DNA of 6,807 bases from contig CALDKR010000067.1 in assembly GCA_937898095.1 (NCBI GenBank), positions 1 to 6,807 on the forward strand, written 5' to 3'. A program made the position numbers and the translations under genes. Below are positions 1 through 5,407 of this stretch, piece after piece (within the stretch, counting starts at the first letter, position 1; every line of letters starts with the position of its first letter). The stretch is from an uncultured Rhodoluna sp. GTDB taxonomy: Bacteria > Actinomycetota > Actinomycetes > Actinomycetales > Microbacteriaceae. The notes beneath the pieces are model-generated. The model ran no database searches, had not been told where the DNA came from, and saw only the letters and a program-made list of their open reading frames with translations.

Positions 1-32
1 TGATTTGGCAATTAGGCCAGCCAGTTGCTCTG

Positions 33-51
33 GAATAAAATTCGAATAAAT
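33..51 (+). promoter_or_regulatory. AT-rich block with palindrome ATTCGAAT and a -10-like TAAAAT
   Basis: The heptamer GAATAAA occurs twice, at 33-39 and 44-50, exactly 11 bp apart, about one helix turn. Between the copies lies the perfect 8-bp palindrome ATTCGAAT (40-47). TAAAAT at 36-41 resembles a -10 box, but I see no good -35 at the right distance (TTGGCA at 5-10 is too far away). It could be a promoter core or a regulator site for the MMPL gene. In an AT-rich block such matches arise easily, so this is a weak call. Confidence 0.2.
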
Positions 52-78
52 CGGTTGCCTGATAGAGGTAACTTTCCA

Positions 79-97
79 GCGATTCAGGGGAAATCGC
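79..97 (+). promoter_or_regulatory. Inverted repeat GCGATT-N7-AATCGC before the MMPL gene
   Basis: Two perfect 6-bp arms (79-84 and 92-97) flank a 7-base spacer, giving a 19-bp dyad that ends 22 bases before the ATG. The size and position suit an operator for a dimeric repressor such as a TetR-family protein, a common control for MMPL transporters in actinobacteria. It could also form a small hairpin in the mRNA leader. A competing pairing TTTCC (73-77) with GGAAA (89-93) exists. There is no regulator gene in the window to pair it with. Confidence 0.3.
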
Positions 98-119
98 AAA
101 CTCTTCGATAGGTCACTTA

Positions 120-2813
120 ATGGCTAAGTTTTTGTTCAAACTAGGTGCGTTTTCAGCACGTCGAGCCTGGCTCGTGATTATTGCTTGGGTTTTGATTCTG
201 GCTTCGTCAGTCACTCTCGCTGGCGTTTCTGGTGGTGCTTTCACCACCACCATGTCTGTTCCGGGAACCCCAGCCCAAAAGACCATCGATCAGCTTCGAG
301 CAAACTTTGCTGACGCCAGTCGAGGTTCTGGCCAGGTTGTTTTTGCAACGCAGAATCAAAAGCCATTCACTGCTCGCGAAAAAGCAGAAATTGCCGATGT
401 TCTAAAAGCGATTCAGTCATTGCCTCGCGTTGACGAGGCTATGAATCCTTTCGTGACTCAAGCAAAACTTAACAACGCTCGAGCCGAACTTCGCGATGGC
501 CAAAAGAAGCTAGATGCAGCGCCCGCCGAACTGGCCGATGCGCAAAACAAAATCGATGACGGAATCAAAGCGCTTGAAGATGCTCAAGCGAAACTTGACG
601 CTGGCTTGGCAGAGCTAGCTAAAGGGCAAAAAGACCTAGACGCGCAGCGCAAAAAAGTGAACGACGGGCTGGCTCAAATCAAGGCTGGCCTCGCACAAGC
701 CACCGCTGCTGGTGCACCACAGGCCCAGATCGAAGCACTCAAAGCACAGCAGGCACAGCTAATCGCGGGCCTTGCGCAAATCAACGCCGGTCAACAAAAA
801 ATCGACGCCGGTTTGGCAAAAGCGAAAGCCGGCCAAGCCACCATCGATGCAAACCGAGTGAAGCTTGTCGATGGCCAAGCCGAGCTCGACAAGGCAAAAG
901 CCGAACTGCCCGGCAACACCGCAAAACTTGCCGATGGCCAAAAGCTGCTTTCGGCGGCGGCGAACTTCAGAACCGTTTCGGCTGATGGCGCGACCGCCGT
1001 TGCAACTGTCTTTTTTGATCGCCCAATGGCTGAAATCGCCGCTCATGAAAAACTCGCCGTTGCCGATGCGCTAACCGCCACAGAAGTTAAAGGCGTGAAC
1101 ATCGAGGTTTCGCAAGACCTCACCCAAACTGCACCGTCTGTTTTCGGTGTCGGCGAAATGATCGGCGTCGCCATCGCAGCCATCGTTCTGTTCCTAATGC
1201 TTGGCACTCTGGTTGGCGCAGGCCTGCCGCTTATCGCCGCAATTCTGGGCGTCGGCATTGCTGCAACGGCCACCACTGCAGTTGCATCCGTGGTTGAAAT
1301 GACCAGCACCACACTTTCGCTCGCAGGCATGCTTGGCCTGGCCGTGGGCATTGACTATGCGCTGTTTATCATCAACCGTCACCGACGCCAGCTAAAAGCT
1401 GGAATGCAGGTGCGTGAATCAATCGCATTGGCAAACGGCACGTCAGGAAGCGCAGTCTTGTTCGCTGGGCTGACAGTTGTGATTGCGCTCGCCGCTCTTA
1501 ACCTGACCGGCATCGGATTCTTGGGAATGATGGGAACCGTTGGAGCAGCGGCAATCGCACTAGCGGTAATCGTTGCAGTCACTTTCACCCCGGCGTTTCT
1601 GTCGTTGCTTGGCATGAAGATTTTGTCGAAGCGCGAGCGCAAGGCTCTCGAGTTGTTCGATGACGAACACCCAAATGGCCCGCAGCGAGTGTCGGTCAAG
1701 CCGGTTTTTGCCAACCGTCACCCTTGGCTCACTCTTTTGGCAACGGCTTTGGTTTTGGGCATCATGGCAGTTCCATTCAGCAGCATGCGCCTCGGTTTGC
1801 CCGACGGCGCGTCTGAGAACACTCACTCGACTCAATACAAGGCATACAAGTCGATTGCCGAGGGTTTTGGCGTGGGCATGAATGGCCCGCTGGCTGCAGT
1901 TGTCACGCTGCAAGACAAAGATGCTGCAGCCGCTAAAACCGATGCCGAAAAGACAGCCTTTGAAGCCGAGGTCGCCACCCGCTTGATGGCTCTCGACAAT
2001 GTTGATGCTGCAGTTTTCGCCGGTGAATCTAAGGATGAAAGCACGCTGCTATTTCAGGTGCTGCCAAAGGGTGGCCCAACCAGCGTCGAAACAGAAACGC
2101 TTGTCAAAGACATTCGCGCTCAAGATGCGATTTTTGAATCTGACCTGAACGCAAATATTCAGGTCACCGGTTTAGCCGCAGCCAACATTGATATTTCTCA
2201 GCGCCTTGCCGATTCGCTGCCTCTATATCTAGGCACCGTATTGATTCTTTCTCTTCTACTTTTGATGGTGGTTTTCCGTTCGATTGCAGTGCCGCTGGTG
2301 GCGAGCATCGGATTCTTGCTGAGCGTCTTTGCGGCCCTAGGCTCTGTCACTGCAGTGTTCCAATGGGGTTGGCTAGGTTCGGTTTTTGATGTTCACGACC
2401 CGGGGCCAATCTTGGCCTTCTTGCCGACTTTGGTGATCGGAATCCTGTTTGGTCTCGCGATGGACTATCAGCTGTTCTTGGTTTCAGGAATGCGCGAAGC
2501 CTATGTTCACGGCAAGTCAGCACAAGATTCAGTTAATTACGGAATCCACTTGAGTCGACAGGTTGTCGTTGCTGCCGCGATCATCATGATCAGCGTTTTT
2601 GGTTCATTTGCATTCTCTGAGCAGGTCATGTTGCGAGCCGTTGGTTTCGGCCTTGCCATCGGAGTTTTGCTCGACGCATTCTTGGTTCGCCTGCTGTTCG
2701 TGCCAGCCGTGATGACCTTGCTCGGTGAACGCGCATGGTGGCTGCCTCGCTGGCTCGACCGCATTCTGCCGAATGTTGATGTCGAGGGCGAGCAGCTTGA
2801 TGTCACCCGCTAA
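120..2813 (+). CDS. MMPL-family (RND superfamily) membrane transporter with LxxG coiled-coil domain
   Basis: An 897-residue integral membrane protein of the MMPL branch of the RND superfamily, which use the proton gradient to export lipids or other hydrophobic molecules; the substrate here is unknown. Twelve membrane segments can be read: about 15-35, then a large extracellular loop, five at about 343-497, one at 534-553, a second extracellular loop, and five at about 701-862. The two halves each carry the Asp-Tyr pair of the MmpL proton relay: D412-Y413 (VGIDYALF) and D782-Y783 (LAMDYQLF). The first loop contains a long LxxG heptad coiled coil (about 124-273), which is not part of the core fold. 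The cytoplasmic linker 499-530 is charged. The ATG at 120 gives a classic N-terminus (FSARRAWLV before the first membrane helix) but only a weak TAGG lies upstream (109-112). dnaX follows after 15 bases. Family assignment is secure; substrate and any wall-lipid role would be inference. Confidence 0.92.
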   Translation: MAKFLFKLGAFSARRAWLVIIAWVLILASSVTLAGVSGGAFTTTMSVPGTPAQKTIDQLRANFADASRGSGQVVFATQNQKPFTAREKAEIADVLKAIQSLPRVDEAMNPFVTQAKLNNARAELRDGQKKLDAAPAELADAQNKIDDGIKALEDAQAKLDAGLAELAKGQKDLDAQRKKVNDGLAQIKAGLAQATAAGAPQAQIEALKAQQAQLIAGLAQINAGQQKIDAGLAKAKAGQATIDANRVKLVDGQAELDKAKAELPGNTAKLADGQKLLSAAANFRTVSADGATAVATVFFDRPMAEIAAHEKLAVADALTATEVKGVNIEVSQDLTQTAPSVFGVGEMIGVAIAAIVLFLMLGTLVGAGLPLIAAILGVGIAATATTAVASVVEMTSTTLSLAGMLGLAVGIDYALFIINRHRRQLKAGMQVRESIALANGTSGSAVLFAGLTVVIALAALNLTGIGFLGMMGTVGAAAIALAVIVAVTFTPAFLSLLGMKILSKRERKALELFDDEHPNGPQRVSVKPVFANRHPWLTLLATALVLGIMAVPFSSMRLGLPDGASENTHSTQYKAYKSIAEGFGVGMNGPLAAVVTLQDKDAAAAKTDAEKTAFEAEVATRLMALDNVDAAVFAGESKDESTLLFQVLPKGGPTSVETETLVKDIRAQDAIFESDLNANIQVTGLAAANIDISQRLADSLPLYLGTVLILSLLLLMVVFRSIAVPLVASIGFLLSVFAALGSVTAVFQWGWLGSVFDVHDPGPILAFLPTLVIGILFGLAMDYQLFLVSGMREAYVHGKSAQDSVNYGIHLSRQVVVAAAIIMISVFGSFAFSEQVMLRAVGFGLAIGVLLDAFLVRLLFVPAVMTLLGERAWWLPRWLDRILPNVDVEGEQLDVTR
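489..938 (+). repeat. Protein-level LxxG heptad repeat (coiled-coil hairpin) inside the MMPL gene
   Basis: Residues 124-273 of the transporter repeat a seven-residue unit with Leu/Ile/Val, two residues, then Gly. Glycines fall at 127, 148, 162, 169, 183 and 190, all in one heptad register, then at 217, 224, 231, 238, 252 and 273, all in a second register shifted by one residue. The break is the Ala/Gly/Pro stretch around 193-200, which divides the region into two arms of roughly equal length (about 80 residues counting the flanking helix). This matches the known X-X-X-Leu-X-X-Gly heptad repeats (TIGR03057) seen in YhgE/Pip-like proteins and some MMPL proteins. The likely structure is an antiparallel hairpin projecting outward from the membrane. 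Codons differ between units, so it is not a recent DNA duplication. Confidence 0.8.
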
Positions 2814-2816
2814 AGG

Positions 2817-2822
2817 TAGGCT
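2817..2822 (+). promoter_or_regulatory. Candidate -10 box TAGGCT for a (near-)leaderless dnaX transcript
   Basis: TAGGCT fits the actinobacterial -10 pattern TANNNT and ends six bases before the GTG of dnaX, the spacing typical of leaderless transcripts in this phylum. The -35 side is poor: TTGATG at 2797-2802 gives a spacer of only 14. The same bases overlap AAAGGTAGG (2812-2820), which could equally be a Shine-Dalgarno sequence with 8 bases to the start, used on read-through mRNA from the MMPL gene. Both uses are compatible. Confidence 0.35.
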
Positions 2823-2828
2823 CATAGG

Positions 2829-4748
2829 GTGAGTACAGCCCTTTATCGTCGCTATCGACCAGAGACTTTTGCCGAGCTAATTGGCCAGTCTCAGGTCACT
2901 GCTCCGCTAATGACCGCACTGCGCGCCGATCGTGTCAATCACGCCTATCTTTTCTCTGGCCCTCGCGGCTGTGGCAAGACCACTTCGGCCAGAATTCTGG
3001 CTCGCTGCCTAAACTGCGCCGAGGGCCCAACTGACACTCCGTGTGGCAAGTGCCCAAGCTGCATCGAGCTATCTCGCGACGGCGGCGGCTCACTTGATGT
3101 TGTCGAAATCGACGCCGCATCGCACAACGGTGTTGACGATGCACGCGATCTTCGCGAACGCGCAATTTTCGCCCCGGCCCGTGATCGCTACAAGATCTTC
3201 ATCTTGGATGAAGCGCACATGGTCACACCTCAGGGCTTCAACGCACTTTTGAAGATTGTTGAAGAGCCACCAGCCCACGTCAAATTCATATTTGCAACCA
3301 CCGAACCCGAAAAAGTTATCGGCACTATCCGTTCGCGCACTCACCACTATCCATTCCGCTTGGTTCCGCCAGCTCAAATGCTCGAATATCTCGAGCAGCT
3401 CTGCGCGAGTGAATCAGTTTCGGTCGACCCTGGCGTGCTCGCACTTGTGGTTCGCTCTGGCGGCGGTTCGGTTCGTGATTCGCTTTCGCTGCTCGACCAG
3501 CTAATTGCCGGGGCCGAAGGCGGCAAAGTCGAATACGACCGCGCTGCGGCGCTTCTGGGCTACACCCACGGCACACTGCTCGACGAGGTCGTCGATGCAT
3601 TTGCAGTCAAAAACTCAGCGGCAGTTTTTGCATTGGTCGACAAGGTTATTCAAACCGGCCAAGACCCGCGCCGTTTCGTCGAAGACCTGCTCGAACACCT
3701 TCGCGATCTAATAGTCGTGCTTTCGGTTGGCGACCTTGCCAAGTCAGTTCTTCGAGGCATCGCCGACGACGAACTCGAAAAAATGTCAGTTCAGGCTGCC
3801 CGTTTTGGCATCGCCGAACTAACTCATGCGGCCAACACCGTTAATCACGCACTCACCGAAATGTCTGGCGCAACCTCGCCAAAGCTGCACCTCGAGCTAA
3901 TGTGCGCCAAGGTTTTGGTTCCGTCGAGCGACGCAACCGAGGTCGGTTCGCTAGCTCGAATTGAGCGGCTAGAGCGCCGCATCGGAATGGGCGAAGCCGC
4001 AGGCGCTGCGCCGGTCGCGCCAGCTGTGTCGGCCCCAGCCGTGTCGGCCCCAGCTTTGTCAGCCCCAGCTGTGCCAGCCCCGGTTGTGTCGGCCCCAGTT
4101 GCATCAACGACCGCCGTCAAGCAAGCGCCAATTTCAACTCAGCAGTTCAAGGACTCATGGCCAGACATCTTGACTGCGGTCAATAAGGCCTCAAAATCTG
4201 TTTGGATGATCGCTTTCACTCTTGGTGTCGTGTCTTTTGAAAACGAAGTTCTGACGCTCAAGTTCTTGAGCCAAAAAGACCTTGAGTCATTCAAGAATTC
4301 AAACGGTGCTCCCGATGTTTTGCGCAAAGCAATTTTCGATGTGCTTGGCATCCAGGTTAAATTCAAGCCACTGATTTCCGAGTCGGCGCCAACCACCAAG
4401 GCAATCGATGTTGTCTCAGCACCGGTTTCAGCACCGGTTTCAATGCCTATCTCAGCACCGGTTTCAATGCCTGTGACAGAGCCGGCGCCAGAAATTCAGC
4501 CAGAGCCTGAAGAAATTCCAGAACCTGAAGAAATTCCAGAGCCTGAAGAAAATCCAGAACCAGATGTTGCGTCAGAGCCAGAGGCAATGCCAGAAGCAAA
4601 GCCAGGGGCCGAGTCTGCCCCTGAGCCAAAGGCTGAACCAGTCAAATCGCGCAATTCACACATGGTCGATGAAAGCGCGCGCTATGGCGAGAGCCTGCTT
4701 CGCGAAATTCTCGGGGCTAAGCCAATCGATGACAAGGGCAAAAAATAA
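2829..4748 (+). CDS. dnaX: DNA polymerase III subunit gamma/tau (clamp loader ATPase)
   Basis: A 639-residue clamp-loader subunit that loads the sliding clamp on primed DNA and, through its tail, ties the loader to the replicase. Visible in order: N-terminal YRRYRPETF; Walker A GPRGCGKT (44-51); zinc-binding cysteines C63, C72, C75, C78; Walker B IFILDEAH (123-130); sensor 1 FATTEPEK (155-162); the SRC-type arginine-finger site, here S169-R170-T171; sensor 2 GGGSVRDSLSLLDQ (211-224) with R216; and the helical domain III to about 368. Then comes an Ala-Pro linker (397-426), a folded domain (about 434-515, starting QQFKDSWPDIL), a Pro/Glu-rich linker (530-603), and a C-terminal motif RYGESLLREILGA (618-630) that resembles the conserved tail of actinobacterial DnaX. 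The GTG start is fixed by the conserved N-terminus. I see no good slippery heptamer for a frameshifted short gamma form, so only the long form is predicted. The stop overlaps the recR start. Confidence 0.97.
   Translation: MSTALYRRYRPETFAELIGQSQVTAPLMTALRADRVNHAYLFSGPRGCGKTTSARILARCLNCAEGPTDTPCGKCPSCIELSRDGGGSLDVVEIDAASHNGVDDARDLRERAIFAPARDRYKIFILDEAHMVTPQGFNALLKIVEEPPAHVKFIFATTEPEKVIGTIRSRTHHYPFRLVPPAQMLEYLEQLCASESVSVDPGVLALVVRSGGGSVRDSLSLLDQLIAGAEGGKVEYDRAAALLGYTHGTLLDEVVDAFAVKNSAAVFALVDKVIQTGQDPRRFVEDLLEHLRDLIVVLSVGDLAKSVLRGIADDELEKMSVQAARFGIAELTHAANTVNHALTEMSGATSPKLHLELMCAKVLVPSSDATEVGSLARIERLERRIGMGEAAGAAPVAPAVSAPAVSAPALSAPAVPAPVVSAPVASTTAVKQAPISTQQFKDSWPDILTAVNKASKSVWMIAFTLGVVSFENEVLTLKFLSQKDLESFKNSNGAPDVLRKAIFDVLGIQVKFKPLISESAPTTKAIDVVSAPVSAPVSMPISAPVSMPVTEPAPEIQPEPEEIPEPEEIPEPEENPEPDVASEPEAMPEAKPGAESAPEPKAEPVKSRNSHMVDESARYGESLLREILGAKPIDDKGKK
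4017..4106 (+). repeat. Six 15-bp units encoding Ala-Pro-(Ala/Val)-(Val/Leu/Ala)-(Ser/Pro) in dnaX
   Basis: Six consecutive 15-base units, starting at 4017, 4032, 4047, 4062, 4077 and 4092, encode an APAVS-type pentapeptide (residues 397-426). Units such as GCCCCAGCCGTGTCG and GCCCCAGCTTTGTCA differ at only a few bases. It forms a flexible linker between the clamp-loader core and the next folded domain. Confidence 0.9.
4416..4475 (+). repeat. 12-bp tandem repeat (TCAGCACCGGTT type) in dnaX
   Basis: Five 12-base units: TCAGCACCGGTT at 4416, 4428 and 4452, alternating with TCAATGCCTATC (4440) and TCAATGCCTGTG (4464). They encode SAPV or SMP(I/V) tetrapeptides (residues 530-549). Three copies are identical at DNA level, suggesting recent duplication in the disordered second linker. 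Confidence 0.9.
4500..4553 (+). repeat. Three 18-bp units encoding a PEPEEI-type repeat in dnaX
   Basis: Units CCAGAGCCTGAAGAAATT (4500-4517), CCAGAACCTGAAGAAATT (4518-4535) and CCAGAGCCTGAAGAAAAT (4536-4553) differ by one or two bases and encode PEPEEI, PEPEEI, PEPEEN. They sit in an acidic Pro/Glu linker. The near identity of the DNA argues for recent slippage or unequal exchange, so unit number may vary between strains. Confidence 0.92.
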
Positions 4749-5344
4749 TGTATGAAGGCGTTGTTCAAGAGCTCATCGATGAGCTCGGTCGCCTGCCGGG
4801 CATCGGCCCAAAATCTGCTCAGCGCATAGCTTTTTATTTGCTGCAAGCCGAAGACGAACAGGCCAAAAAGCTGGCTCAGGTGCTAACAGAAGTCAAAGAA
4901 CGAGTTCGTTTTTGCGAAACCTGTGGCAACGTCACCGAAGAGCAGTTCTGCAACATTTGTCGCGATGTTCGCCGCAGCCGCAACACCATTTGCGTTGTCG
5001 AAGAATCAAAAGATGTTCAGGCGATTGAGCGCACTCGCGAGTTTCGTGGCCTCTATCACGTGCTCGGTGGCGCAATCAGCCCGATTGAGGGCATCGGCCC
5101 AGATCAGCTTCGCATCAAAGAGCTGATGACTCGCTTGAGTGACCCCGATATTCAAGAGGTCATCATTGCAACCGACCCAAACCTCGAAGGCGAGGCAACG
5201 GCAACCTATCTAACCCGCATGCTGGCGCCACTGGGCATAACGGTTTCACGCCTGGCTTCAGGCTTGCCGGTCGGCGGCGATCTTGAATATGCCGACGAGA
5301 TCACACTGGGCCGCGCCTTTGAAGCTCGCCGAATTGTGAAGTAG
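4748..5344 (+). CDS. recR: Recombination mediator protein RecR
   Basis: A 198-residue RecR, the usual length for the family. RecR works with RecO (and RecF) to load RecA on single-stranded DNA at gaps and stalled forks. In order: helix-hairpin-helix LPGIGPKSAQRIAF (16-29); a four-cysteine zinc finger C56-x2-C59 and C68-x2-C71; a Toprim domain from about 80, with VVEESKDV (83-90) and ATDPNLEGEATATYL (141-155); and the C-terminal Walker-like segment SGLPVGGDLEYADEITLGRA (171-190). The ATG shares its A with the dnaX stop (TAATG), so translation is probably coupled by termination and re-initiation; AAGGG at 4734-4738 can help as a ribosome site. In many bacteria ybaB lies between dnaX and recR; here it is absent from that slot. 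Confidence 0.97.
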   Translation: MYEGVVQELIDELGRLPGIGPKSAQRIAFYLLQAEDEQAKKLAQVLTEVKERVRFCETCGNVTEEQFCNICRDVRRSRNTICVVEESKDVQAIERTREFRGLYHVLGGAISPIEGIGPDQLRIKELMTRLSDPDIQEVIIATDPNLEGEATATYLTRMLAPLGITVSRLASGLPVGGDLEYADEITLGRAFEARRIVK

Positions 5345-5407
5345 ACTTTTCGGGTTCGTAGCGACCTGGTTTCGCGCCTTCACCCCCTAAATTTCAGGAG
5401 ACCTGCC
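5345..5407 (+). promoter_or_regulatory. recR-lysC gap with the ribosome binding site that fixes the TTG start
   Basis: AGGAG at 5396-5400 stands 7 bases before the TTG of lysC, an ideal spacing that supports this rare start. The rest of the gap holds only a 4-bp stem (GCGA 5361-5364 with TCGC 5372-5375) and no run of T after it, so I see no terminator. A promoter is not evident: TTGTGA (5334-5339) and TAGCGA (5359-5364) are a poor pair. Co-transcription with recR is the simplest reading. Confidence 0.6.

Larger units (their letters stand above)
1..119. other. Non-coding leader upstream of the MMPL transporter gene
   Basis: No gene can be supported here. On the + strand the three frames stop at 1-3, 36-38 and 47-49, so an upstream gene could end inside this stretch; the frame ending at 38 reads IWQLGQPVALE before its stop, which is too short to identify. 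On the - strand two frames stay open to the left edge, but neither has a convincing start with a ribosome binding site. The stretch is more AT-rich than the genes that follow and holds an 8-bp palindrome and a 6-bp inverted repeat, listed separately. It is most simply read as the promoter and leader of the transporter gene. Confidence 0.6.

Noticed and set aside
1..99. Possible divergent gene starting at a TTG (97-99) on the minus strand
   Set aside because: No ribosome site at proper spacing (AAGAG is too close) and no recognisable domain in the 33 visible residues.
2..112. Minus-strand open frame reading PIEEFAISPESLESYLYQAT and on to the left edge, which looks protein-like
   Set aside because: It has a TGA at 113-115 just upstream and no ATG, GTG or TTG in frame before the edge, so it has no usable start. 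An open run of 37 codons is common by chance, and the other - frame is open as well.
650..657. CAAAAAAG in the MMPL gene as a frameshift site
   Set aside because: The phase is C-AAA-AAA, which does not fit the slippage rule, and the full-length frame is clearly intact across it.
759..1913. Several minus-strand open frames of about 60-117 codons inside the MMPL gene
   Set aside because: They are shadows of a strongly supported membrane protein gene: low-complexity or charged translations, no family resemblance and no ribosome sites that stand out.
3777..3785. Run of six A in dnaX (GAA AAA ATG) as a frameshift site for a short gamma form
   Set aside because: The run is not in the X-XXY-YYZ phase needed for -1 slippage and lies inside domain III, too early for a functional gamma product.
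4274..4284. CCAAAAAGAC in dnaX as a slippery sequence like the E. coli A-AAA-AAG
   Set aside because: Only five A, and the heptamer phase is wrong (CAA AAA GAC).
5361..5375. Hairpin GCGA-N7-TCGC between recR and lysC as a terminator
   Set aside because: The stem is only 4 bp and is not followed by a run of T.
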